Shown: positions 9,657-18,060 of the stretch, piece by piece | How the letters are laid out: each line of letters begins with the position of its first letter | How positions within the stretch are numbered: the stretch's first letter is position 1 | Assembly (NCBI GenBank): GCA_030180075.1 | Contig: JASNJN010000224.1 | Location: 1-21,581 of the forward strand | Origin: Mikrocytos mackini | Lineage: Eukaryota > Endomyxa > Ascetosporea > Mikrocytida > Mikrocytiidae | Length of the DNA: 21,581 nt | Direction: 5' to 3' | The notes under the pieces: generated by a model | Told to the model about the DNA's origin: nothing | The model's input: the letters and a program-made list of their open reading frames with translations, nothing else | Databases searched by the model: none | Translations under genes and position numbers: made by a program

Positions 9657-10231
9657 TTATATTTTATTTATGTTTATAAAATATAAATTGTAAATTTAGT
9701 TCATGGGAGTATTTAAAATTCACAACACAGCATATGAACATTTTATCGCCATTAATCTCAAACTTCTTTAGTTAATTTCGAATTAGCTCTCAATTAAAAT
9801 GTTAAGATCATATTGTTATGCACTGTTAATTACTTGTAATATATTAATGTTATTTTGTTTTCTTCCAATACTTTTGGTCCAATTGTTAACAATAAAATAC
9901 ATATATTTAATTAATAATGTAATATACTCCTATTATTTATGGATCTAATTAATCACAATACTAAAATTACAATTGACATATGTAGATATTCTTGAAAGTG
10001 ATGGGCTAATTAGATACAACTTGGACGCTTATATCGCAAAATATTTAAAATAAACTTCAACAGAGAAAAATCAAAATTTATAAATTATTTTATTATTTAA
10101 CAGAAATTTGAACATAATTTAAACATGTTTATACAAATAATAAATATTTGAATTTAGTTTTTATTAAATACTTATTTAAATATATACTGTTCGAATGATC
10201 CCACTAAATTGTAAATTTCTAAAATTTTCCC
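9657..10231. other. Gene-free AT-rich stretch
   Basis: Very AT-rich sequence with many TTAATTAA and ATATTTAAAT runs. No gene or structured repeat was found. Confidence 0.5.
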
Positions 10232-10345
10232 ATGGAATCGCTTGATAATATAACACGAACTCAGAATGGTGAAGAAGAGTCCGATATTTCAACAACTAGC
10301 ACAAAAGAGCACCACATTCCTCCAGGTCCTCAAACTGACCTATAA
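10232..10345 (+). CDS. Small acidic ORF, possibly an N-terminal gene fragment
   Basis: A 37-codon ATG ORF begins MESLDNITRTQNGEEESD and ends PPGPQTDL. Reading past its TAA the same frame stays open for 14 codons (SNPFVSLLGNKKAK), so this may be the start of a longer protein broken by a stop. The codons are less AT-biased than the flanks. The product is unrecognised. It could be a peptide gene, the N-terminus of a dead element, or chance. Confidence 0.25.
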   Translation: MESLDNITRTQNGEEESDISTTSTKEHHIPPGPQTDL

Positions 10346-10354
10346 TCCAACCCG

Positions 10355-10378
10355 TTTGTTTCCCTATTGGGAAACAAA
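10355..10378. repeat. Perfect 10-bp hairpin
   Basis: TTTGTTTCCC and GGGAAACAAA are exact complements separated by the 4-nt loop TATT. It lies 10 bp after the small ORF ending at 10345. A role in transcript 3' end formation or as a protein site is possible but unsupported. Confidence 0.6.
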
Positions 10379-10421
10379 AAGGCCAAATGAAAAACCAAGT
10401 TGGTCTGTTCCTAGATATTTA

Positions 10422-10500
10422 AATTATCGATCATCGAATAAATAGTGGATTTTTCGATAATTCGATATTTTCGATAATCGATATATCGAAAATCAATATG
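10422..10500. repeat. Cluster of ATCGAT/TTCGATA dyads
   Basis: TATCGA, TTCGATA and ATCGAT motifs recur on both strands within 80 bp and can form overlapping hairpins. The same motif family reappears at 10736-10762 and in the strong hairpin at 17549-17586. Confidence 0.5.
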
Positions 10501-10606
10501 CGAGTTTTGCCATTATTTTGAAATAAATTTTGTTGTAACTGATTATCAAGAGCATAATTCAGCTTATCTACAGTTAACATGGGTATCATGATAAGATTTT
10601 AATGTT

Positions 10607-10888
10607 ATGAACGAAATTTTCAATATTTTGCATCAAAATATCAAAATTTATATAAATTTAGCTTTTAATTGCTTCCCACGTAAAAAGCAAATATTATCGA
10701 AAAATCATGTTTATCATATCAAATATTTTAATCGATTTATCGATTTTTTAATAATCGATAAAATTTTAAATCTATCTGTTCCGTCATTAACACTTCAACA
10801 TGGGGCTGTAATCAATTCACGATTGTCGGATCATGGCATGGTTAACCACGAATATAATTTCCTAATAAGAAGGCAGTATATTCTGTGA
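10607..10888 (+). CDS. Weak AT-rich ORF of 93 codons
   Basis: It opens with ATG and stays open to a TGA at 10886, with no recognisable domain, signal or TM segment. The composition (Ile, Asn, Phe and Lys rich) is what AT-rich non-coding DNA gives by chance. The last third (about residues 60-90) has a slightly more gene-like mix. Probably not a gene. Confidence 0.15.
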   Translation: MNEIFNILHQNIKIYINLAFNCFPRKKQILSKNHVYHIKYFNRFIDFLIIDKILNLSVPSLTLQHGAVINSRLSDHGMVNHEYNFLIRRQYIL

Positions 10889-11546
10889 TAACCCAAAGTG
10901 TTCACCTAGCGCACCAAAAAGATCCGTATTTCTTGCGTCTATGGTGGGGAGGAGGAATGATGTTTCTTGATATCATATACACCTAGAAAGAGCCCCAGTC
11001 ATCTGATTGATGGAGTAGTCTTTTAAGCCCATAAGGGCAAGAATATGCGACAATAAATAATTAGATGGTTTACTTTACCCTATTGAGGGACTAAAGGGGG
11101 TAGAAACTTACCTAGAATGAGCCGATATAGAAACAGCTCTTTTGATAAGTACTCAATAAGTAAAATTCAAACTTGTTGCTGCGCCCTGGGAGGAGAAAGA
11201 TGAACTCCTTCCTTATTAAAAACTAAATTCTGAGTTCATGATGGGGCCAACTGAAGTGGTCAGACAACAATGCCTGAAATAATTATTGATTAACTATAGG
11301 TTTATAATTGTCCTTTCATAGCACAAAAAGCTAAAAATTTTGCCCAAAAAATCATAATAAGCTTTTAAGTCAAAATAAGTTATTTCAAATTCAACACAAA
11401 TTTTAAAACAATATATATGATTAAACCTTTGTTAGATACAATATAAAAAATAGTTGATAATTTTTTCTTGGAGTCCCTGCTGATCAGTTCGACCTACAAA
11501 GACCCGATGGGAAAAGGTTTTTAACTGGCCAACAATGATTATAGTT
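10889..11546. other. Intergenic region with a GC-richer patch
   Basis: From about 10895 to 11270 the base composition is less AT-rich, and short runs such as GGTGGGGAGGAGGAATG and GGGACTAAAGGGGGTAG occur. No frame stays open beyond a few dozen codons. It resembles a strongly decayed coding or element remnant but cannot be assigned. Confidence 0.35.
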
Positions 11547-11586
11547 GTTAGATACCAGTTGTATCGGACAAATGCTGGTATCTGAC
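11547..11586. promoter_or_regulatory. Dyad about 100 bp upstream of the first membrane-protein gene
   Basis: GTTAGATACCAG (11547-11558) and CTGGTATCTGAC (11575-11586) pair at 11 of 12 positions around a 16-nt loop. The dyad ends 100 bp before the ATG at 11687. The position suits an operator or promoter element, but there is no direct evidence for function. Confidence 0.45.
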
Positions 11587-11686
11587 AAGTGGAAATGGCA
11601 AAATCAGTGATTTAGATTATATTTCAAACACCAATGTTCCATTAAATTTAGTCACGGCATTTTATTTTGCAAAATTAACTTTTTCA

Positions 11687-13087
11687 ATGATACCATTTAT
11701 AATATTTTTTATGGTGGACTGGGCCCTCACCACACCCAATATAGAATTTGACCCCTGTACTTTGATCAATGTTACGGTATTCGTTGAACATGTAGGCGAA
11801 AAGCTGCATCTTCATGCTTTTTTCTTGAGGGGCGAATTAAGCATGTCAAAAAGAAGCTTTCAATACTTCTTGCTTGATAAACTCAAATTCACCCATGTCA
11901 AATTCGAGACCCCGAAAAAAGATTTCAACCCCACCAAGGTTGAACAGTACAAAGATATATTTAAGGCTGCAATGAAACAGAAAGGTGTAGCAATGCAGTT
12001 GAATACGCTCGCTAAATACAAAATCCAACCTTTCGTTTTTGAACTGGAAAATAAAAATGTAACTCAAACCGAACGTGTGGTTGCTCTAAGGAATCTTGAA
12101 GAAATGGCAGCCCTTCATGTCTTTCAAAACTATTCTTCAAGCACCAGTTCATTCTATCTTTACCACAATAAAGTAGAAAAACAAGACGGGATCTTAAAAT
12201 CACTACCCGAACCTGTCTCTACAAATCAGCGTCTTGAGATTTTCCTACAAATTGAACATACAAAGTCGACAAACAATGGCACTGAAACACATTCGTTTAA
12301 GCCATTCAAGTTCGCTTTCCTTCAAGACGACTCTTCTATTTTCGACGAATCAGCAGGCAATGTGATTTCGTTTAACTTAGCAAAGTACGGAGACAATTGG
12401 AGCATTGTCAGCGAACAAACTTCATCTACAGAGGAAAGTGACGTCCATTTCGAAGACTTAAAAGCACACGATAGCAAATTAGAAATTATTGGCTATTTTG
12501 ACCTAATCTTCGATTCAGTTAAACAAGCAACAACATATACGATTACTCCAAAAACATATTTTATGCAAAGCTTTGTTTCCAAAGAAATTAAAGAAGCCTT
12601 ACAATACGATGCAAATGGAATTGCTTTACTGGAAAAGATTCTTTATGGTAAAACCGAATTAAAAACTGTATGGTTTGATGACATCCCTGAAGAAGCTTAC
12701 GATGAAACGGGACTTTCTGAAGGGTACTCTGTAGCCGGTGAATTATTTCCGTCCTTTAGCGAGGAAGTGTTGTATTCCGATTCACCTCCATTAAACGAAG
12801 TAGTGAAAGAAGAAGAAACTGATACATCTTCATCGTCCATTTCGGAATCTAGTTCATCATCAACTAAGTCCGTCCGTACCCATAGTTCTTCTGATACGAC
12901 AAGTAAGTCGTTGACATCAAGTAGTGAATCTAGTACAGGTAAACAAAATAAAGAAATGTCGGGAGGAACAATAGGTGTTATTGCAGCATTTTCAATTGTC
13001 CTATTGATAGGAATTGGGTTTGTTGTTTGGTACTTTACTGCAAACAAGAAAACAAACAAAAAATTTAGAAGACCAACGAAACATTAA
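11687..13087 (+). CDS. Predicted type I membrane protein, family unknown (466 aa)
   Basis: An intact, intron-free 466-codon ORF. Residues 1-14 (MIPFIIFFMVDWAL) look like a short signal peptide. Residues about 15-365 form the presumed lumenal or extracellular part, with a single Cys (24) and N-glycosylation sequons at Asn28, 124, 148 and 197. Residues about 375-420 are a Ser/Thr/Glu-rich stalk (SSSSISESSSSS and similar). Residues about 427-450 are a hydrophobic segment (IGVIAAFSIVLLIGIGFVVW), followed by a basic cytoplasmic tail (KKTNKKFRR). The layout is that of a surface or secretory-pathway protein on a stalk. I recognise no known domain. The next gene downstream also encodes a membrane protein on the same strand. 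The codons are close to genomic background, unlike the transposon ORFs, so this is likely a resident gene. Confidence 0.85.
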   Translation: MIPFIIFFMVDWALTTPNIEFDPCTLINVTVFVEHVGEKLHLHAFFLRGELSMSKRSFQYFLLDKLKFTHVKFETPKKDFNPTKVEQYKDIFKAAMKQKGVAMQLNTLAKYKIQPFVFELENKNVTQTERVVALRNLEEMAALHVFQNYSSSTSSFYLYHNKVEKQDGILKSLPEPVSTNQRLEIFLQIEHTKSTNNGTETHSFKPFKFAFLQDDSSIFDESAGNVISFNLAKYGDNWSIVSEQTSSTEESDVHFEDLKAHDSKLEIIGYFDLIFDSVKQATTYTITPKTYFMQSFVSKEIKEALQYDANGIALLEKILYGKTELKTVWFDDIPEEAYDETGLSEGYSVAGELFPSFSEEVLYSDSPPLNEVVKEEETDTSSSSISESSSSSTKSVRTHSSSDTTSKSLTSSSESSTGKQNKEMSGGTIGVIAAFSIVLLIGIGFVVWYFTANKKTNKKFRRPTKH

Positions 13088-13252
13088 GAGAAAATGAGGC
13101 CAATTACAAATGGGAAAGGTTTGAAATGGATTAAATAATGTTTATATGTTTTATAGAAATGTTAATGATAAACACTATTTAATTCGTAATGTAGTTAATA
13201 TAATTATCTCATGAAATGGAGAACATACGAAGCTTTATTAATGATTTTTAAA

Positions 13253-13258
13253 AATAAA
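13253..13258 (+). terminator. Candidate poly(A) signal AATAAA
   Basis: AATAAA lies 166 bp after the stop of the 11687-13087 gene. Further AATAAA-like hexamers follow near 13342, so the site actually used cannot be fixed from sequence. Confidence 0.35.
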
Positions 13259-13496
13259 GTGTTGAATGATAGTTTTGTCATTGGAAACACATTAGAAAAC
13301 TATTCTAAACGTTCTGTATACATGTTTAAATATAAACTTTGAATAAATGGTAAAAATAAATTGTATTTCGTTGGTTTAAAGAAGATTTATAAAATTTGTA
13401 ATGGTTTTTTAATATATTTTCTTTAATACGGCGTGAAACGATCAAATGTTAAGCCACGAGTACAGACTCTGTGGTAATAGATTATAAGTTGCCCGA

Positions 13497-13502
13497 TATA
13501 AA
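13497..13502 (+). promoter_or_regulatory. Candidate TATA box for the second membrane-protein gene
   Basis: TATAAA in the context GCCCGATATAAATTG lies about 70 bp before the ATG at 13572, within a less AT-rich patch. The spacing is plausible, but chance TATAAA is common in this composition. Confidence 0.35.
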
Positions 13503-13571
13503 TTGTTACGTTCTGTGTAATAGTTCGGAGTTCGAAAAGCAATTTGAACTTTTGCCGAAATAACAAACAAA

Positions 13572-14651
13572 ATGGGAATTAGCCAAAAGAAATCAAACAT
13601 GATATTCATAGTTTCATCGTTTGTTATTTTTATAATTACAATTGTGGTGTGGCTGTTTGTTTTTTCAGTTCATCGAGTTAGCAAGAAAAATGAAAATAAT
13701 TCTAGCGAAGTTCAGAGTGAGTTTGAGCTGACCAAACCAACTGAAACAAATATCACCGAGGAATTCAACATCACAAAAGAAGTTATGGAAAACGAGTACA
13801 ATCTACAAGAGTATTTCACCGATATCATCGCTTATTTTACAAAAACACAACCTATGACACAATATTACATTACATACAACGCCACAAACGACGCTCAGAG
13901 CATCACAGACTTTTCATACCGGTTTGATGGCGACCCAATCGGGATTAAGGAGCTAAGGAATTATTTAAAGCACTTAACAGACATTAAAGGGTTTATAAAC
14001 ATTGTAACGGGAATAAAAGAAGACAACGGAATGTGTAAAAAGAAATTCAGTTTAAATCCTGAGTTCTTCAGAAGTATAGCTATGTACACCAAACTTGCCA
14101 TTTCGATTAAAAGGATTGTGTTCGAAAGAATAAAGACTGTAGATGATAATAGTATATTTATTACACAGGGTTTTATCTCACTGTTTGCAATAAGAATTGC
14201 AGTTATAAATCCGGGAGGACATTTCTTTAAAATAGGAGCAAGTATGAATTATGAAGAGTTGAAGAAGTATTTACAAAGCACTTATTCTGATACAGAAGCT
14301 TTAAATGCAGCTGTTATAGCCATGGTACTTAGACAACAGAATTTAGTAGCTTATTATAGTTTTGTGGTGTACATATTTATGTTAAAATATGGGCTATTAA
14401 ATGTGTCATTAAAAGAAAGTGAGAAAATGAAAGCATTCTTTGGAGAAAATGAAGTTTGGAAACAGGTTGATGATTTGTTGTATAAAACATGCAAAGTATA
14501 TGAAAAGTATAGAAGCTATATTGAAGAAACAAAAGAAAAGAAAATGGCGGAAATTATTAAAAATGCACCGGAAGTAGTAGAGCAAATTGGAGTTGCAAAT
14601 AAAAAAATGGGAGAAATTATTGAAAGTGTAAAACATTTCTTGGAAGAATGA
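13572..14651 (+). CDS. Predicted type II signal-anchored protein, family unknown (359 aa)
   Basis: An intact, intron-free 359-codon ORF starting MGISQKKSNMIF. Residues about 9-32 are strongly hydrophobic with basic residues on both sides (KK before, HRVSKK after), which fits an uncleaved signal anchor. Residues about 38-75 are a polar linker with sequons at Asn42, 60 and 66. Residues about 76-290 are a mixed, probably globular domain with further sequons at Asn103 and Asn277. Residues 295-359 are Lys/Glu-rich and probably helical (coiled coil possible). There are two Cys (155 and 307). No known family is recognised. Its start is 484 bp after the stop of the preceding membrane-protein gene on the same strand, so the two may be co-regulated or work together. 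Confidence 0.85.
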   Translation: MGISQKKSNMIFIVSSFVIFIITIVVWLFVFSVHRVSKKNENNSSEVQSEFELTKPTETNITEEFNITKEVMENEYNLQEYFTDIIAYFTKTQPMTQYYITYNATNDAQSITDFSYRFDGDPIGIKELRNYLKHLTDIKGFINIVTGIKEDNGMCKKKFSLNPEFFRSIAMYTKLAISIKRIVFERIKTVDDNSIFITQGFISLFAIRIAVINPGGHFFKIGASMNYEELKKYLQSTYSDTEALNAAVIAMVLRQQNLVAYYSFVVYIFMLKYGLLNVSLKESEKMKAFFGENEVWKQVDDLLYKTCKVYEKYRSYIEETKEKKMAEIIKNAPEVVEQIGVANKKMGEIIESVKHFLEE

Positions 14652-15002
14652 AAAGTGGTAAATAAGTTTGATGTTTTATTTGAGATGTTAAGTTTGAAGG
14701 ATTTTAAGGATTATATAGGGTTTTTTATAAATATTAATACATTTTGTGTACAAAATTTACAATTTAATTTGTGTTTTCAAAAAGTTATTAATTGTTTGCA
14801 ATTTTTTAACAATATTCTTTTGAATCAAAAAAGAATGTTTACGGGGGTTTAATGGAAAAGTGTGAATTTAAATTTTGACAATTTTCTGACACAACAATTT
14901 TGAAATTTAATAAATTGTAATTTTGTGTTAATAAGCACATTTTTTGTCATCTTTTAATTTTATATGATCTTGAGAAAAAATTTTTTTTTTCTAAAAAACC
15001 GA
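14652..15002. other. 3' flank of the second membrane-protein gene
   Basis: Very AT-rich with AATAAA at 14909-14914, a candidate poly(A) signal. It ends in A and T homopolymer runs (14975-14990), after which GC content rises abruptly at about 15003. A 65-codon frame beginning with GTG at 14655 looks like chance. Confidence 0.45.
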
Positions 15003-15075
15003 AAAATCATGCGAATTAGTTAAACCGGACAAACCCCGTAAAGGGGTTAGGGCCCATGCTAAGCGAAAGACCTAA

Positions 15076-15597
15076 ACGGTCCAGTACAATGAGAACAAAG
15101 TCTCGGCACCGTGTCCTGCGATCGAAAGTTCTAGTAAGGAACAGTTCATCGCAGGGCCAATAAACGATAGCCACCCCGAAAACGCTATAAACGCGGAGAT
15201 CCTGGATCTTAATCAACAAGGGGTGAGCGGAAGGTATGCACATGCTTTTGACACCGAAAAAATAAACTTTATCCTCAAACATAAATCATATGTTCCAAAA
15301 AGGTCTTAGTCCCACGGATTACGTCGTGCTCAATCTATTTTAGCAAAACCTGATGTTTCCAAAACCAAAAGACGCGGTCCTATGGACAAATGGGTTGAAA
15401 AAACTAGCCTTTCCAAATCGACAAATAGCACAAATGACGATGTGTCTAAACCATTAGAAACACCTGAAAGAACAACTGTCGGTCTATTAGGTGAAATGGA
15501 CGAGTTTATCAAAAAAGCAAAATTACAAAATTTAAATTTTCATAAAAAATGCCAACTCGAAGATCCAGAGCTACACAACGTGATAAGGAAGCTGTGA
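15076..15597 (+). pseudogene. Broken ORF of unknown product in a GC-richer island
   Basis: One frame is open from 15076 to the TGA ending at 15597, apart from a single TAG at 15307-15309. The first part (about 77 codons) includes QQGVSGRYAHAFDTEKINF. After the TAG come GLRRAQSILAKP and KTKRRGPMDKWVEKTS, then an acidic Ser/Thr-rich tail. An ATG at 15382 could restart translation for the last 71 codons. The earlier frame at 15020-15075 (KPDKPRKGVRAHAKRKT) may be the same protein before a frameshift. No family is assigned with confidence. The GC-richer codons resemble those of the transposon ORFs nearby, so a decayed element gene is likely. It overlaps the next ORF by 49 bp. Confidence 0.45.
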
Positions 15598-16133
15598 AGG
15601 CCAAAGCGGAAGAGCAAGCCTTGGAAACAGTATCCCAAGAAGTAGCAGGTGAGCAAAAGCCTACACAATCATCTACAGAAGCCACTATAGAAATTGAGGA
15701 AGTTGAAGAGGCTGGGAGTACAACAAGTACCCAAACAGCAACCGTAGCACAACACGAACCTTCTATCCCATTGATAGAACAACTGGAATATCAAGAACTC
15801 ACTGTAAGCGACACGAAAGAGGAAAACCCAAAGAAACCCAAAACTGTGGGCATAATCGACGGGTTTAGAATCGAGTGCGCAAAACAGAGAGAAGAACTTT
15901 ATAGGAAATTGGACAAGCTGGATATCGAAACGCCAGAGGGCCTTGTTGCTTTAAGAGTAATAAAAGCAGAACTCAAGGGTCTCAGAAAAGTCGAAACAGC
16001 TAACCAAGGGAAGAACCAACCAATGGTCGTGGCCTTAGGTGATAGCAAAAAGGCAAGTGACTCTTTAAGCGGTAAAAGTAGAACGCAAACAATACGCGAA
16101 CACACTGTCGAAAAGCTAAGACAAGAGGACTAG
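15549..16133 (+). CDS. Charged 194-aa protein, possibly an element N-terminal ORF
   Basis: An intact ATG ORF beginning MPTRRSRATQRDKEAVKAKA. Residues 1-25 are strongly basic and helical-looking. Residues about 25-100 are acidic and Ser/Thr/Gln-rich, probably disordered (IEIEEVEEAG). Residues about 100-150 (GIIDGFRIECAKQREELYRK and following) look helical or coiled-coil. The tail is Lys/Arg/Glu-rich. No known domain was found. Its codons are GC-richer than those of the membrane-protein genes, and it lies head-to-head with a retrotransposon fragment. A structural (gag- or ORF1-like) part of a retroelement is one possibility. Host origin cannot be excluded. Confidence 0.5.
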   Translation: MPTRRSRATQRDKEAVKAKAEEQALETVSQEVAGEQKPTQSSTEATIEIEEVEEAGSTTSTQTATVAQHEPSIPLIEQLEYQELTVSDTKEENPKKPKTVGIIDGFRIECAKQREELYRKLDKLDIETPEGLVALRVIKAELKGLRKVETANQGKNQPMVVALGDSKKASDSLSGKSRTQTIREHTVEKLRQED

Positions 16134-16242
16134 GGTTTCCCAAAACCGAAAATCCGGATACTCGAAACCCGGGTATTTAGCAATTTTGGGTATCGTCAAA
16201 AACCGGTTTTTATTTCGGGTATTTTGTATTTTTTTTTTTTTT

Positions 16243-16289
16243 GAAGATAAAGAAATTAATAAATTAGTATGATAGTATTCTTTATCTTC
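16243..16289 (-). promoter_or_regulatory. 3' UTR stem-loop abutting the poly(A) tail of the retrotransposon
   Basis: GAAGATAAAGAA (16243-16254) and TTCTTTATCTTC (16278-16289) form a perfect 12-bp stem with a 23-nt loop. It occupies most of the 60-nt 3' UTR and touches the A tail directly. In R2-type elements the RT recognises folded 3' UTR RNA to start reverse transcription, so this stem is a good candidate for that signal. The function here is inferred. Confidence 0.6.
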
Positions 16290-16302
16290 TTCATACGCCG
16301 CT

Positions 16303-17534
16303 TTATTCGGCTACAATCTCAGCCAGCTGTAGATCACCGACAATCCTTTCAACCCCACATTTTGGATTTTCCAACGAGGTGGTTGATTGTGCGGATCCGC
16401 TTGGGTTTGTTTGCCCAGGAGATAACTGCTGTTTGCAGGACCTCTTTAAAAAGTGAATAAGACTTTGTGTAGAGCGTTTGGAAATTACTCCAAGTTGTCC
16501 TATTATGAAGGCTCTCACNTTCACCTCGAACCCAGGATACTGGTTTCGAAGGACAGGGATGAGATCCAGGTATTTCCCGGACTTCTCTTCTTCCCGAGAT
16601 TTGATCAAATCCTCGGCGGGNACTGCTACTTCAAGCAGTTCTACCCGCCTGGATACATGGTCTATTGCTATGATATCCGGAAGGAGGGAATGTGGCTTAC
16701 CTTCCATACCTTCAACCCATAGCCTTTGGTCTAGCACCAGTTGGAAGGAGTCCGAGTTTTTCTCGATTCTCCTACCCATATCTGATAGCTTGAGTTTGTC
16801 TCCTAAGCCTCTTCTTCTGATGACTTCGTTTGCTATTTGCAGAACGACTCCATCGTGACGAGACATCAGGAGAGCAAAGGGAATTTTTTTGCATGCTCCC
16901 AAAACATGTCCGACAGTTTCCCATGTGGAATGACACTTCCGACATAGGTTGGAGAGGTCCCGGTTTATGACTTTTGCCCATGTCCGGATATCTCCTTTTC
17001 CGTCCTGTAACTGCAAGATTTTCTTGCCATCGTTACGAGACAGACCTGGTTGTTTAAGCCAGATATGGGTGAGCTGGTGGTTGACAAAGTCCCTCATTCT
17101 GGCTCTGTTAAAACCAGATGGGAGTTTTGTTGCATTCCACTTTAAAAGGTGTTTTTGTTCTTTATTCATATACATGCTACATGGATGTGTTTCGTCCAGT
17201 AAGTTGCTGAATTCTTTCAGCTTCTTGCTGGATACAACCCACTATATCCACCTTTGTTGCCTTCATCTCTGGTCGACGTTTGATTAACCACTCCTGGGCT
17301 CTCACAATGTTTTCAACGAGACTTCCCCTGATGAAACGACTGTTGCCTTCACTCGACACTTCATCCAACTTACATCCTTTCAGATATTTGAAAACCGCTA
17401 GTGTTTGAAGTTGGGCAATCCAAAACCACCTACCTCTGGCCTGGCATGGACTCTCCTGTTTGAGATGTTCAATGCAATCCATTTGACCATCTTGACCTGG
17501 ACTCTAGCGAATCTGGTAGGATCCTCCATCACAT
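16303..17534 (-). pseudogene. RT thumb, CCHC knuckle and restriction-like endonuclease of an R2/NeSL-like element
   Basis: Read 17534 to 16303. The first frame carries the RT motif near the thumb, ARPEVGGFGLPNF (about 17455-17415). It meets TAG at 17398-17400, while the protein continues in another frame (VFKYLKGCKLDEVSS...). A second break at 17171-17184 is a 7-bp tandem duplication (TACATGC/TACATGG on the + strand). The last 290 codons are uninterrupted. They hold a knuckle C78-x2-C81-x8-H90-x4-C95 (LCRKCHSTWETVGHVLGAC), R105-H106, then an endonuclease core with P166-D167 (LLPDIIAIDH), E179 and E182 (ELLEV) and K201-Y202. These match the order seen in R2-type proteins. Ambiguous bases at 16519 and 16621 fall inside. 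The polymerase palm with its catalytic Asp residues is missing, so the fragment cannot work. Confidence 0.85.
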
Positions 17535-17548
17535 ATACATTTAGATAT

Positions 17549-17586
17549 ATCGATTATCAAAAATTTAACCATTTTTGATAAACGAT
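17549..17586. repeat. Strong hairpin next to the retrotransposon truncation point
   Basis: ATCGATTATCAAAAAT (17549-17564) and ATTTTTGATAAACGAT (17571-17586) pair at 15 of 16 positions across a 6-nt loop. It begins about 15 bp outside the point where recognisable RT sequence stops. It could be pre-existing chromosomal sequence, the end of another small element, or a hotspot where reverse transcription or second-strand joining ended. Confidence 0.6.
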
Positions 17587-17697
17587 AAAGTCGATATTGA
17601 ATACTTAAATGTCTATTTTAACTTTGTCAAACCGTAAAGTATAATTAAACGAGATACAATCATTCAAACATATAAAATATTGGATGTACCCATTTCG

Positions 17698-17761
17698 GTA
17701 CATTTCACAGATAACGTCAATTTTTGAGTGTGCCCAAATGAGTACACATCACAGATAACGT
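17698..17761 (+). promoter_or_regulatory. Paired direct repeats upstream of the Mutator-like transposase
   Basis: GTACATTTCACAGATAACGT (17698-17717) and GTACACATCACAGATAACGT (17742-17761) match at 18 of 20 positions with a 44-bp offset. The first is preceded by a small dyad TGTACC/GGTACA (17685-17702). The pair ends 299 bp before the ATG at 18061. It may be a regulatory site or a subterminal repeat of the element that carries the transposase. Confidence 0.45.
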
Positions 17762-18060
17762 GTTAATTGCAACAAAATTTATAAACTTATATTCAAAATA
17801 TAAATGTATTACGTATTTTCACACAACTTTTTTTGAATTTTAGAGGCTTTATTTTTTAATTTATAAAACACAAAGTTACTATACAATTGCACCATATAGC
17901 TCACATTTCAACCATACACGATTTTATAGTTATTTGACAAAATTCCTTTGATTTTCAAATTTTTTAATTTTTATTTTCTCAGGGAAATTTCAAGTTCATT
18001 TTCTCACTTATTTCTTGCCCAGATTTACAATTTAAAGTTTCAAAACTAATTTTAAGGAAT

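Larger units (their letters stand above)
16229..17534 (-). mobile_element. 5'-truncated RLE-type (R2/NeSL-like) non-LTR retrotransposon
   Basis: On the minus strand the order is C-terminal reverse transcriptase region, CCHC knuckle, restriction-like endonuclease, stop at 16303, a 60-bp 3' UTR, then 14 A residues (a T run at 16229-16242 on the + strand). A 5' truncation near 17534 with an intact 3' tail is the normal result of target-primed reverse transcription. Clade placement follows from the single endonuclease C-terminal to the RT. No target duplication was recognised. Confidence 0.85.

Noticed and set aside
12697-13059. 120-codon minus-strand ORF
   Set aside because: Antisense shadow of the Ser-rich and TM-coding end of the membrane-protein gene.
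14655-14852. 65-codon ORF just after the second membrane-protein gene
   Set aside because: It starts only with GTG, has AT-driven composition, and lies in what looks like 3' untranslated sequence.
16453-17287. Plus-strand ORFs of 89-126 codons
   Set aside because: They lie antisense to the RT/endonuclease fragment, which carries recognisable CCHC and PD motifs.
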